A DNA stretch of 64,000 nt from Inonotus obliquus (Eukaryota > Basidiomycota > Agaricomycetes > Hymenochaetales > Hymenochaetaceae): assembly GCA_032164295.1 (NCBI GenBank), contig JAJHTX010000003.1, positions 1,736,001 to 1,800,000 on the forward strand, written 5' to 3'. A program made the translations under genes and the position numbers. Below, in pieces: positions 36,693-48,639 of this stretch; the stretch's first letter is position 1; each line of letters opens with the position of its first letter. The notes below the pieces were generated by a model. The model worked only from the letters and a program-made list of their open reading frames with translations. It was not told where the DNA came from and made no database searches.

Positions 36693-37703
36693 TTAGTGCA
36701 AGTCCCATGGGATTTCGAACTTAACCTGCTTGAACCGTTAGTAACGATAAAACTACTGAGTAAAAGTGCAACCAACCATATCTGCTATCTCAATCATTCT
36801 ATCTCTAAGGGCTTTATGAAGTTGATCAGCACCTTTATGTTTACACCACCTGCAGCGATCGCAGCCAATCGAGATTCGATCTTCCAGCTTATGCGGTGAG
36901 ATATTATCTGTTGATAAAGGGCCGCAAGACATAGCGCTTATGGCGATCGTCATGTCGTGCTCTATGTTATACCACCACGCCGGCACCTCATGAGTAGTTT
37001 GAAACGGAAGTTTGAATTGTTTACGGGGGAATTTCGCGTTGGTGCATAGGATGATCAAATCGCTGGAGTTCAAAGGCCATTCAGACAGTCGCGAGAACAA
37101 TCCGACTATGCGTTTTGTCACCTCGTTGTGGTAGCGCATGAGGTTCAGCACGGCACGTGTAGGAGCCAAACTAAGTGAACGAATGGAGCGTGGGTCTGAA
37201 AGACAAAACTCTAGGCTCCCCCGAGCAGCGTATCGTGCCTCGTCCAGCAGATGGTGAGTGCATGCTAGTGAATAGACTCGAAGAACGCTTTCGTCGAGAT
37301 TTTTGCCCAGGCATAACGCTTTAAAGGCATTCTTAGCCCACTGTGATACGCGATGCATCTCGTATTTCTCTGCAGCTAGGAGCACATCGAAGGCGAGTTC
37401 CAAGGTTAAGCTTGGATCGTCCACCGGATAGATGTATCGCAGAAGAGCATCGATTACAATGCTGGATTCTGAAATATCGACGACCGGAAGGTGTTGAGCC
37501 TCGCTCTCTCCGTCGTGCGAAGGAGGTGGGGGACTCGGGATCGAGAACATATCCTTGAAGATGGGAGAGGCCATCGAAAGGAGGACCTTTATCACGTGGA
37601 ATTTATGATCATTGCTGGATCGAAGAACGAGATCCGCATATTCGTTCGCATTGAAAGGTTCTTCAACAGAGAAAGTGGATTCCGTGTTTGTTGAGCTGGA
37701 CAT
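36693..37703 (-). CDS. BTB/POZ domain protein 2, shortened C-terminus
   Basis: Exons 36777-37703 and 36693-36725, 319 residues. BTB core: ADLVLRSSNDHKFHVIKVLLS, SPIFKDMFSIPSPPPP, LPVVDISESSIVIDALLRYIYP and LAFDVLLAAEKYEMHRVSQWA; then RISIGCDRCRWCKHKG. The last exon reads VKFEIPWDLH and stops. In BTB1 and BTB3 this exon goes on for 13-14 more residues. Here a GAA-to-TAA-type change ends the frame, and MITE-4 sits just beyond. The body is fully open, so it may still be functional. Confidence 0.85.
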
Positions 37704-38516
37704 TGGTCGTCGCGGTTGCAAGACATGATTTCGGAGTGACCAAGTCAAAGAACAGTGGGGAACGGCACTTCCCGAAAACTCAGCCATCTTAGTACATAGG
37801 TCATAGTAGGAGACCAATAAATTAATACTACCAGTCCTTACGCCTTTCAGACTTCCTGGCCTTCAAATTCTATCTGTTTTTTATGTAATACTTATTACAG
37901 GAATACTTGAAAATGATTAAAAACATGTTAATTATTACAAATCGTATCAAGTTAGTCATCTGTTACATTACATAAATTGTGCAAAAAAGGCAACTTTATC
38001 TAAGAAAATGATGATCAAAGAACTTGAAGCTTCATGCAGGCAATTCACCATCCACCAGCAAGAATCGTGGATTTACATGCATGTTGCTTCAATAGTATTT
38101 ATCATCATTTTATTGCTTTATTCTCAATGTGCGGCTTGAGTGTTTCTGATATTGTTCTTTTCATTTCTTATAGTGTGGAATGTCGTTCATCAGAATTGAG
38201 GATTCAGCCTGCAATGCACCCCATAGGATCGATCGCAAGATGAATGTCATGATGACAATACCAATCATGCCCTCGCAATTGACACCCATCAATGTCAGGG
38301 TTTCACCTCCTTATTGTTCGTAAATATTATATGATTGACTTTGTTTCTCGAATCAAGAGAAAGTAACATGCACGCTATGGAGTCGACGAAAGCTCAGATA
38401 CCGGAGACTTCGTACGCACCGACAACTCCAGTAGAACCGTTCGTCTAATTGGCGTGGGCCCTGATTGAAAGAATGAGATTTTAATGCGCCAACGTGTCAA
38501 AGAGTGTTAGGAGACG
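37704..38516. other. BTB2-BTB3 spacer
   Basis: No gene. The right part (38,070-38,516) is the duplicated 3' flank shared with BTB1. 38,185-38,222 matches the terminal sequence of MITE-3. Confidence 0.6.
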
Positions 38517-39565
38517 TTATTCGAATATTGTGTGTAAGACGTTTCTTCGGGCAAGTCCCATGGGATTTCGAATTCAACCTGCGAGTCGTTAGTATCGGTA
38601 AAACGATTCAACTGGGGCAACTAACCTTAGATGCTACCTCGACCATTCTAGCTTTGAGAGCTTTATGAAATTGATCGACGCCTTTATACTTCAGACGCAT
38701 CTTGCAAACAGAACAGCCAACGGATATTCGACCTGCCAGTTGTTCCGCTGAGATGCCATCCATTGATAGAGGGCGGTATGACATTATTCTTGCAGCGCTC
38801 GTCATGTCGAGCCGTATGTTATACCACCATATAGGCACAGATAATCTTCCCGAGGGAGTAACGATTTGTCCACTGGCGCACTTCGCCATGTTCGAGCAAA
38901 GGATGATTTCTTTGACATCCAAGGGCCATTCGGACAGATCAGAGAACAATCCGAATATGCGTTTTGTCACCTCCTTGTGGTAGCGCATGAGATTGAGCAC
39001 GGCACGTGTAGGAGCCGAACTAAGTGAATGAATGGATGATGGGTCCAAGAGACAAAACCTCAGGCTCCCTCGAGCAGCTACTTGTGCTTGCTCCCGCAGT
39101 TGACGATTACATGATAGCGAATAAACTCGGATGATACTTTCATCCGGATCATCGTTCAGGCATGATGTTTCAAAGGCAACCTTGGCCCACTGTGATGCGC
39201 GATGCATCTCGTATTTCTCTGCAGCTAGGAGCACACCGAAGGCGAGTTCCAAGGTTAAACTTGGATCATCCACCGGATAAATGAATTGCAGAAGAGCATT
39301 AATGACAATGCCAGACTCTGAAATGTCGACGACCGGAAGGTGTTGAGCCTCGCTCTCTCCGTCGCGCGAAGGAGGTGGGGGACTCGGGATCGATCATATC
39401 CTTGAAGACGGGAGAGGCCATCGAAAGGAGGACCTTTATCACGTGGAATATACGACCATCGCTGGATCGAAGAATGAGATCCGCATATTCGTTAGCATTG
39501 AAAGGGTCTTGAACAGAGAAAGTGGATTCCATGTTTGAGTAAGGTATTGATCCTCGCTGAGGCAA
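38517..39565 (-). pseudogene. BTB/POZ domain protein 3, frameshifted
   Basis: Third paralog. The start region is altered (MSSSTNTES of BTB2 is missing). The BTB domain opens as ADLILRSSDGRIFHVIKVLLS and SPVFKDM, but a 2 bp loss near 39,395 (compared with BTB2 around 37,548) shifts the frame. The correct frame returns downstream as DDPSLTLELAFGVLLAAEKYEM and RISVGCSVCKMRL. The last intron is well formed (donor GTTAGT, branch TACTAAC, acceptor CGCAG) and the tail exon VEFEIPWDLPEETS is intact. Confidence 0.85.
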
Positions 39566-40287
39566 GACAAAATGAGGCGAGTCAGCAGTGAGTACAGTTA
39601 TACTCCATCAACACGAGGCGGACGGACACCAAATTGCCTTCGAGGCAGGAGCGTGGACTAACGCTTCTCTCGGATACATGAACAATTTCAAAGGCATGAC
39701 TTGCGATAGTTTGGCTGGTAGTCAGCAGATCGCATACTTACGGTATTGATATTATTGAAAAATTTGCGAGTCGAATATTACCATGACTGAAACGAGGTGA
39801 TCGTCTCCAGGTGGCAAGAAGGATATGAGTTCTTTGATGTATGATATGGAACACTCACCCAAGTTGGCAGCGAGCAGCAGAATTAGCAGGAGCAGCGCTC
39901 TACCCAGTTGCACAAATACGCAAAGTCGCAGACAATAAGCTGAAGTAGATAGGGTCTTTGAGTAAAAGGGGAAAGTGAGAATAAATAGCTTATGAAAACA
40001 TCCGGAGATAGCCGATATGAGTTGATGACATAATATCACGCACTCGCCATTCCCGCACCCGCACCTGTACCTTTCCCTCCATCTTCTTCTCCCTCCCCTC
40101 TTATAGTGCTCGTCGTGGACGACACCGTCGTCGTCCGTGCAGCCTCCTTTCTCGTCCCTCACGATCACCACGATCTTTATCTCTGTCATTCTTTTACCAA
40201 CTCCCTCTCTATATCATTAAACTTATCGCCCATCTTCACTTTTGAAAAACAACCGGAACGAGGAAAAGAACATAACATTTCTCAATT
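39566..40287. other. BTB3 to membrane-protein spacer
   Basis: Leader of BTB3 and promoter of the following gene; pyrimidine-rich near 40,060-40,220. No further gene seen. Confidence 0.5.
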
Positions 40288-42384
40288 ATGTCGTCTCCGC
40301 AGGGTCTGCTTGAAAAGAGAGCTCGTCTGGCGCGGCATGCGCACCGTGGTCTGTCCAATGATCTTGAAGCGCGAGCTCCGCAGGTTCTTCCCTCGTTACC
40401 CGGGAATGACGATCCGGAACCTACGCGCACTCCGAACCCGAGGCCCACTCGTACTGAAGACGACGACGACGACGACGATGACGACGATACTCGTCCACCC
40501 GCAACTCGCTCGACCCGTAAGTATATCTCATTTTTTGAGTTACTTCCAAATTCTTACGACCAGCAGCGAGCTTCTTACCGCCGTCCTTTACGCGTGGACC
40601 GCCTGTCACGACGACGTTGGTGCCAACTACGACGCCGGCACGTACGCTGACAGAGACCTCGGAGCCAACGACCTCGGCTCCGGTGATCAGAACGTCCACG
40701 TCCAGTGAGAGCATCTCCTCCAGTACGGTATCAACCACTTCCAGTAGCACGAGTTTAAGCACCAGCTCTTCGGTGACGCGCGTGGTACGCTCGTTTTCAT
40801 TGACCTTCTCTATGTGTCAACCCCCTGATCGCATTTTCTCGTATGCACATGGTAGGTGACAACACCAACATCTCAAGCAACCGGCCCACAATCAACGCAG
40901 AGGGTCACGAGTACTGTCAGTTTGCCTTCAACTACTTCAGGAAGAGCTCTCGACTCGACGTCATCTCCAACGTCGACTGCAGAGCCATCATCTGGAATGA
41001 GCACGGCGGGCATATTTGGCATTGTTGCCGCCTCGATTGTGGGAGCCATCGTTGCAGTCAGCATCGTCATGTTCTTCGTGGTAAGTTTACATCATGATCG
41101 GCTCGAGACTCGGCTGACTTGAAGATTTCTCAGCGTCGATGGAGGCGCAAGCAGGACCAGTACGATCCTGAAGAGTTCAGACGCCAATCAGTTGTCTTGA
41201 GGGATGAGGAAACGACGTTGCAACGAGGTAATAGCAGCGGACGTGGTGGCCCACGTCCTCCAACAATGATCGAACGTCACAACCAGAATATGGCTGCATT
41301 TGCCGCACCGAATACATACCAGTCCATGGGCAATCCCTATGGTTATACTAGTCAGTATAATGATCTTCCGTCGCAGTCCTATGGGTCGTTCTCTCCTGGC
41401 ATGTATGTTCCCAATCCGGCTGTATCTCCACCTCCAGCAGCGCAATATGCCTATAGCTCACCGTATTACAATCCGAGCACGCAGTCTCCAGTGGGCTCAC
41501 CAGCCACTGTCGGTTCCTATGGAGGAGGTGCTTATGATGCCCATGGCAACATTGCGCGTGCCCCGTCTAATGCTGCGGCTTCTATGCTCTCTCGTAACAA
41601 TTCGGTCCCACTCGCACAACAGGGGGAAGATTATGACTACCTTACTCGTGCCAGCGTGACACCCTTCCAGGCTGCTCAGTATGAGGCGATCTCGAAGCAG
41701 TTGAACATCTTGCCGCCTCAGCCACTCCAGCAAGTATCTGAAGTTGATGAGGCAGTTGAGCCGATGCACACGGCTGGCCCGACGGCGATCAGTTCGAGTG
41801 ATATCGACTCCAGACCGCTGGTCTCACCGTTTGAGGATGCTCAGCCAAGTGCAGCTCAGAACTCTCTTGCCGCCATTGCCGTTGTTGGTGCAGTCGGAGC
41901 TGACGGTTCTGATGGAAAGGATGCGAGGATTGAGCCGTCACGTCCTTCCTCCGAATTCCACTCGGTAGACTCGGCGTCTCGCGTGACCTCCATGCCTCCG
42001 TCACTTCCTGAAATTTCGATGACGAGCAGCACCTTCTCGCCTGTCACTTCTACCTTCCCGGTCTCGCCATCACCACGCAAGGGCTCGTTTGATGTGCATG
42101 GTGGTCGGGCCTCGCCCAAGGTCGATTTGCCTCCGTTGAGTCCCGTTTCCAGCTCGCCTCAGCGTGCCCAGTTTGTTGATGGGTTGGAGGCGCGCGCGCA
42201 TGATGGACACGAGACTCCGGTTGAAATCGGTTTTATCGGAAAGGACCAATCTGACGCGAAGGCTATTCAGCCTCCTACGCTGGCACAATCCGAGCCCGTC
42301 TCGAAGCATGAAGCTCCCAAAGCCGGAGCATCTAAGCGTCCGGAAACCATCTACTCCGATGAAGACGCATACGGAGGTTTCTGA
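40288..42384 (+). CDS. Single-pass membrane protein with Ser/Thr-rich ectodomain
   Basis: Exons 40288-40516, 40564-40784, 40856-41080 and 41134-42384, in phase, 641 residues. The N-terminal part has dibasic sites, a run of ten Asp, and then a Thr/Ser-rich stretch (TTTLVPTTTPARTLTETSEP, SSTVSTTSSSTSLSTSSSV) suited to O-mannosylation. One membrane helix lies at about residues 202-225 (GIFGIVAASIVGAIVAVSIV), followed by the stop-transfer sequence RRWRRKQ. The 410-residue cytoplasmic tail is Ser/Pro/Tyr-rich. No clear N-terminal signal peptide. The layout resembles fungal cell-wall sensors (Mid2/Wsc type) without their cysteine domains, so function is open. The exon 2 acceptor is a CAGCAG tandem. 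Confidence 0.8.
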
Positions 42385-43510
42385 AGGGACGAAATACGAC
42401 AACGCCCAAAGCGCTGCTTTTGCGCAACTTGTTGGCGCATTGAATGCGTAATGGTTCAAATTCTCGTGTACAAGTAAATTCACTTTTCATGTTGTCGACC
42501 GTTGAGTGGGCCACCGATACAAGGTATTCGTCTGATGTTTTCTTTTCTTATGGAGTGGATTAGGAATGCTCTTGTGTTTTCCCAAGGCGTTGACCGCTTC
42601 GTGCTAGCTACGTTTATGTTTTCAAATGCTTCTTGCCATAGGTTCTGTATGGGGTGTTTGCGCGCTGTCTGTCGCACATTACTTGTGCGACTGGCGAGCC
42701 ACACCTACCTACCTTGCCCTTTCTTCCTTGTTATGGCCAGTGCGTTTTGCCGTTCGTTTCGCCCAGACTGGTTGCGGGCCACCTCCCGCCTATACCCTTT
42801 ATGTGCATCATGTGGGTTATCTTCTACGTGGTATACGTCTTTCCTTGTCCATCATTGTTGCTGTTACATCCTATAATTTGGGCGCCATTGGAATCAATAG
42901 CTTTGTGTTTACGGTTTGTTCGTTATTTGTTTGTCGTTACCAAGGCAACCATACCAATTGAGTTTGTGATATCCTGTATTGCATGTACAAATTCAAATGC
43001 GTGATTGGTCTGCTATTACAAACGTAAAGGCATCGCGTGATGGTGGCATATCTCGTCTGGGTGATGGATAGCCTGATAGGAGGTTGACCAAGCTCTCGTC
43101 CCTCGAAGGTTCAAAGATCCTCCCACACGGAAATGAATAGAACTTGTGTATAATAGGTATACGCAAATGATGTCTCGTGTCCTCGTGTACGGCTAAGAGA
43201 TCCGAACGAATGGGAATATAGTATATCGTCTAGGTAAGTAAGTACATGATGGATGATTTAGACGAAGGGAATGCCGCCTTGTGCCGCTATGAAATGGTCT
43301 CTCTTCGACGTTTCAACAATCTATCCTCATGACTACCGCCCGTTACGCGACCTTAGAAATCGTTTATTTAGACGAAATGAGTGGGGTTCCGTTTGGTGTT
43401 TCGTCCCCCTCTCCTCCTCTGTTGACGGTCGACGGAAATACCCAGTCTACCCGCTTGCCTCCCTGCTGTATGAACACCCCTTTTACGGCAGGGAGTATCA
43501 CCAGTGGGAG
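42385..43510. other. Spacer between membrane-protein genes
   Basis: Presumed 3' and 5' untranslated sequence. Open frames here have no recognisable domain and no conserved splice context. Confidence 0.5.
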
Positions 43511-44628
43511 ATGCGCGGACCTTTCTTTGACTTCTCGCGCTCTAATTTCCTGATATTCGACCTAGAGCTTCTTGTTGTTACTATCAATATTGTTTTGATC
43601 GCGACGGATACAGTTTCTGCACAAAGACAAAATGTGACGTTGCAGAATACGAGCGACCAACTTGTTTATCTTCCGAAGCTTTGTTTAGATGGCGAGGAAT
43701 GTGGAGGTGGCTGGTAAGTGGGAATAATTGGATCAAAGATGATTCCGCTGATTCCGAATGTTTTCTGTATAGGCGAGTTGTCGATTTTCCAGGATCGTCG
43801 AATGGTTCCGTCACTTCGACTAATGGACCTACTGGCCAAACAGGTGGCATTCTCCCGCAGGTATTCCTTTCTTTTCGAGGTAAGAGTCCAGCGCTGTCAG
43901 TACTAGTGCCACCGTCAGCGTCGTCTGATAAACCATGTTAATGAAAGAGAAGAAATAAGAACTGAAATGGTTTTCCTTCCGTACAGGGTCAGCTTTGTAT
44001 GTCAAGACCTCCGTAATCTCGAACGCCACCGCGAACCTTACAGTTTCTTTATTTCCATCTGGGATACTCGAAAGTAGAGTGTTTACGCCTTCCCGAAGTT
44101 TCTGGGCATTTGAAGGGTTGGATGAGGCACAGTTGACAACCGTTGCGGTAACTTTTAGCCCTCCTGGATTTGATTCCGATACTTCGGACAACCCTACGCG
44201 GCTTGACATCGATTTTTTCAAAATCTCTGTGTCAAATGCTAGGTGAGGAGGTATTTCTGATATGGGAATTATTGCAGTTTTGTTTGCTCACATTTACGTC
44301 CTTTGTATGGTCTAGTGTGACGACTTCTTTTCTTCCGCCTCAGACTATCCCTACCTCGGCGTTCACGCCAAGCCTTGCACCTGCGACGACTTTATTCTCA
44401 CCCACGTCTTCGTCGAATCCTCCACCGATAAGAGCCATAGTTGGAGGGACAATAGGTGGATTCTTAGGTGTACTATTGCTCGTCAGTCTCATTGTATTCC
44501 TCCTTTGGCGTCGTCATCGCCGCAAGTACGATGAGCAACGACGAAAGGAGACGAACGCAGTCCAAGCTGCTCAACAAATTTTGCCGGTGGCGTCTAGGAG
44601 GACACAGTTGCCACCGCTGCGAATATAA
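43511..44628 (+). CDS. Type I membrane protein with a small ectodomain
   Basis: Exons 43511-43713, 43773-43879, 43987-44242 and 44316-44628, in phase, 292 residues. A hydrophobic leader (LELLVVTINIVLIATDTVSA) probably acts as a signal peptide. An ectodomain of about 150 residues follows, with predicted beta strands: FLSFRGSALYVKTSVISNA, LTVSLFPSG, TRLDIDFFKISVSN. Next comes a Pro/Thr/Ser stalk, then one helix at about residues 229-252 (GGTIGGFLGVLLLVSLIVFL) and a basic tail RRHRRK. The pattern (G-S-A-x-Y-V ectodomain, stalk, Gly-rich TM) is common in Agaricomycete membrane proteins of unknown function. Confidence 0.75.
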
Positions 44629-45170
44629 GCGTTGATGAGAGCATATGAACTCTAATGTGTTTGCGCGTATGGGTCCAAGGTCCTGTGCCAATACGCCGCG
44701 GCATTGCAACATTGAAGATAAATAATGTTACATACGTGCATACATAGGCTCGGGGCAAGAAGTATCTCATTGGTTCCTGCCGGGGAAAGGTACTCGAGGA
44801 TGACCTTGGCGCCGACGTCGGCGTGTTCTCCCGGGGATGCGTCGAAATGCGAATATGTGGCGCGTGGCCACCAAGACCTACCAAGACGCGGACGCATCTT
44901 GTACACATCTGTCCACATGAACAAATTTAGAAAGCGTCTTCTTCGTGGAATGCGGGTCAGGATCGTTGCTACCGTTGGGGACGCAGGACGCACTATAAGT
45001 TAGTCTTGCCTAATAAACCTGTCTTTTTTCTTGAAATGTGCTTCAAGAGCAAAGTCGGATATTCGGATCGCCACTTCAACAGCGTACAGAAGTCGAGTCG
45101 CCTGAAGTGCCGGTGTCTTGACCCAGCGTGAGTAATCCTCGATAACTTACAAGCTAACGAATGTTGACCT
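44629..45170. other. Spacer and possible lost 5' exons of the next membrane-protein gene
   Basis: Open frames on both strands overlap here, but none has recognisable homology or a consistent splice chain. An intron-like stretch (donor GTGAGT, acceptor CTATAG) runs 45,128-45,173. Confidence 0.4.
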
Positions 45171-46269
45171 ATAGGTCCTTGTTTGTTAGTGCCGCCTCTA
45201 AACTAACCGGAACTCTCTTTGGGGATGCCAGAGCCGATAACTCGGAGCACGTTGCTCTTATATCTCTCCGATGTCCATTTGGGGCGATTGTGAGCCTGCG
45301 ACCCTTGCAGGTACTTGACGTGTTTGTGCTTGTTGAAACACTCAGGGATACGGCGTACGGCTGTGCATCCGTTTCCTATAAGAACGAGGGGGGGTCAACG
45401 GTTTAATGCAGCATACCACGGGGTCATAGAATTCCTCGCAGCGACATTCCTTCAACTTTGCCTTCATCTTCACCTTCACCTTCATCTCTATCTTCATCTC
45501 TATCATCATCTTCATCTTCATCTTCATCTTCTTCATCTTTATCATCTTCATCTTCTCCTCCACCTTCAACATGTCGCAAAAGGCACCAGTATCGTCTTCA
45601 GCTCGTTCTGTGGTATCATCAAAGCTGACTTCTTTATCACCTTCTATGGTCCAGCCATCAACGAGCCCAGATGAACCGACTTGGAGTTCTAGCTTGTCAT
45701 CTGCTTCGGCTAACGGGGCGATCATAGGGGGCATTATTGGAGGTGTGGGCGGACTCCTTCTCATTATTCTGTTTGCGCTACTGTTCTGGACTAGATGGAA
45801 ACGTCGCCTGTTCCATGAACAGCAGTTAGCAATCAGGAGAATGACAATCGTCGGTCCGCCTTCTGCCTCCCATTCTTCGCTTCCCTATCCGTTCCTTGGC
45901 CGAGGTAATAGAGACAGCAGCTTCAATCGCACTCGCGGGTCCACGGCGAGCAACATCGAGATGTCGACGAGTAACGGCTCTACAGTCTCCGGGAGGCTGG
46001 AAGCAGGACTTCCAAAGTCGAGCGCTCCCGCACCCACGTATCAATCCGAAAAGAGCCGCGTTGGTCGAGACAGCATGCAGACACTCGTAGCAGATTCGAC
46101 GACGACTCCAGACTCGCCAAGCGTCTTCAGTTCAAAACAAAGCGACATCGGTGATGGCGACGGAATTATCTTCATTGATGGTATATACGTACTTGCCCTT
46201 GAAAGCGGGGATGAGCGACACGTTGACAGAATATCGAGTTCAATCTCTCCCCGACCTCCGGCGCAATAA
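45171..46269 (+). pseudogene. Type I membrane protein related to the preceding gene, probably damaged
   Basis: The 3' part is well formed: from 45,571 the frame encodes a Ser-rich stalk, one helix (GGIIGGVGGLLLIILFALLF) followed by WTRWKRR, and a 160-residue Ser/Thr-rich tail ending PRPPAQ at 46,269. Upstream, 45,174-45,290 encodes GSLFVSAASKLTGTLFGDA, matching the GSALYVKTS ectodomain of the previous gene. The natural Ser-rich stalk frame (SSSPSPSSLSS) runs through the microsatellite in a different frame from the TM part. Either an intron I could not place or a frameshift separates them. A functional gene cannot be excluded. Confidence 0.5.
45456..45567. repeat. TTCATC/TTCACC microsatellite
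   Basis: About 110 bp of imperfect TTCATC, TTCACC and TCTATC units. In one frame it gives poly-Ser with Pro and Leu, in another Leu-His repeats. It lies exactly where the ectodomain and TM frames of the membrane-protein gene disagree. Confidence 0.9.
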
Positions 46270-46987
46270 GCGCGACTAGCTATAAACCCGCTCTATCCGC
46301 GACACCATAACCCTGTATCATAATATCACGCAGGACGTAATCCATCGCACCAGCGCAGGAAATCCGCACCCCGTCATTCCCGCCACATGCCCTATTCGAT
46401 TCTATCTTCGCCAACTAATGGCTTGTTTTGCTCTTGCATAATCCACGCTCGCTTGCCTTTCTCCCGTTCCTTATATGATTCATCATGCATTTACGTACGA
46501 CACTGTATCAAACTTTCTTGTCTTATTTTCTTGACGTTGTATCTGTGCTTCTTCTTCTTCATCATCTTCCTCTTCTTCCTCTTCTTTCTTGTATACCTTA
46601 GTAATGTTGAAGTCGGAAACACGGCTTCGCTGACCACATTTAGTCCTACATTAACTTAGAGATAGTCAGTTTCATGAAAAGCTGGATATTGTAATAGCGT
46701 AATAGCGAAATAATTCAGATTTTGGCTTGAAGCCGGCAACCCATTTCTCGTCAACGCCCCAGCGCACATGCCTACATGCGACATGGCCCAGGGCTCTTAG
46801 AACAAGGATGAACATGTCGTTTCATCACGTAGAAAATATGCTCGGGCAATAGTTGCTCACCTGATAAGCGAGCCGGAAAAATGGGGCAAAAAACACTGTC
46901 TTGTAATCGATCTATCACGCAAGCTAATTAGGTTATGCTTAATCACAGTCTATTATTGCAATAAAGCGTTTTAGACACAAAATTGAT
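46270..46987. other. Tail-to-tail spacer before ATP4
   Basis: Contains a TTCTTC-rich stretch near 46,550-46,590. No gene recognised. Confidence 0.5.
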
Positions 46988-47937
46988 TCAAATGGCTTTC
47001 GCCTTAACCAATTCTAACCGAGAAAAGATTAGTACGTCACTTTCTCAGGTAGAGATAAGTAGCTTACGTTCCACCTCTGCGAGTGCGCTGGTAAGAATTT
47101 CACGCTGTGTCTTCTCATCGCTAAGTTTCTTAAGTACAGTGTCCACAACAGTCTTTGTGAGCTGTGCCTGTTCGCTCTCCTTCTGTTGCTGCTCATAACG
47201 AACCCAGCTGTCGAGAACCGCTCTGAGCTCGGAAGAGAGGGCAACACGCTGGCGCTGGACGAAAATCTCCGACTCAAGTTGAGCGGTCTCCTTTGAGAGA
47301 GCAAAAAGACCTTCGGTAATCGAAGCAACATCCTTCATCTGCGCGACGGAATCGATGCGTGTCTTGACGGCTTCTGTGTGCTTAGCACGTGCCCCGTTGA
47401 GAATACCGCGAATTCTGTTAATATGACCTTCTGCCCAATTCTTGTACGGCTCGCGCAGGACCTGTGAAAACATCGGTCAGGGAAGCGGCACGTGGACCAC
47501 GACTTGACCACGCACCTTGGCAATGTAAGTGAAAAGAATGGCTGTTCCGACGAGAATAACTGTCTCCTCGTTGACTACGTACAATTCCTGAGAGATGGCA
47601 GCAGCGGTAAGTCCTGTTCCGAGAACAATGGTTCCAGTTTTCGTGAGCAAGTTTGACGAGGGAACAGAGTTGATGATCGCAGACGCGCGCTCAGCGGGCG
47701 GTTGACGATCCGAAGACATGTTCCGCCTGTTAGACACACACATAGATTTATTACTCTTCGTTACACTTAGACTGCGAATGAACATACGATGCGATAGCTT
47801 TGGGGAGACCAACTGCTGCCGATACAGGACGCACCCTGGTTGCTGTTGTTACGTGTCAAACAAGGTCAACTACTGTTTAGAATGCGAAGCAACGTACCAG
47901 CTGCGCGCAAGGACGAAACAGCCACCCTTGAGGCCAT
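46988..47937 (-). CDS. ATP4: ATP synthase subunit b (peripheral stalk), mitochondrial
   Basis: Subunit b of the F1Fo ATP synthase stator, anchored in the inner membrane. Five exons, 47898-47937, 47788-47842, 47516-47726, 47068-47461 and 46988-47013, join in phase to 241 residues, normal for fungi. A presequence MASRVAVSSLRAAATRVRP precedes the mature part (PAERASAIINSVPSSNLLTK). Two hydrophobic segments follow (GTIVLGTGLTAAAISQELY and TVILVGTAILFTYIA), then a long amphipathic helix (EPYKNWAEGHINRIRGIL, KETAQLESEIFVQRQRVAL). The last exon gives EQLVKAKAI, the usual C-terminus; its intron has the branch site TACTAAT. Confidence 0.96.
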
Positions 47938-48639
47938 GGCTATGGTGAGCTGGACGATGTGAATGAATAGCTAGTGGTAGAAAACCCGACTCCGATTCGT
48001 TGGATGGATTCGGAACGTTATTATTCCCACAGTTACAAAACTTATGAAATACATTTTTCTAGTCGTGGGAACAACTCACTCTAACCCCTTGTTTGCTAAT
48101 CCTGAGCACTTTACTTTTGGTACGCTTTTATTATTCATAAAAAATTTGGCTAGATGCCCGCTGCCAAGCTAGAGAATGACATGGATTTTTTTGTAACGGA
48201 AGCTAATCAATTGATTCATTCATGCTGATGCTGGTCCCTTTCAGGTCCCTACTAAGCATCCGAGGCTCTAACGGTTGGTCACTTGGAAAAGGATGCATTG
48301 CGATGTCTCAATCACAGGGTAATACTCCGGTATGGGCAGGTAATCTTCGGATTACACGACCGAAAGAGGGGCTATTATGAAAAACTCGCAAGTCGCTGAT
48401 ACCCGTACGAATGGTGCCTTCCTCACTATTGTGAAAAGATCCCGTCGGAATGAAGATACCTGCTCGTCTCTGACTCCAACCGAAGAGGCAGAGCCATTCA
48501 TAGGGAAGATGGTTAAGTACAACTGTTCAGCGTGAGCGTCTTGCATCAGTCCGCTGCTACGATGTTTTACTTGCGTAAGATTCGTAGCTGTATCCTGCGA
48601 AAGTGACAACGATATTGACTCTTTTACATTTGGTCAAGG
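47938..48639. other. Upstream region of ATP4
   Basis: ATP4 promoter side, then unassigned sequence. No gene recognised. Confidence 0.45.

Noticed and set aside
46387..46659. Hydrophobic 90-codon open frame
   Set aside because: Created by a TTC/CTT-rich repeat; no signal for a real gene.
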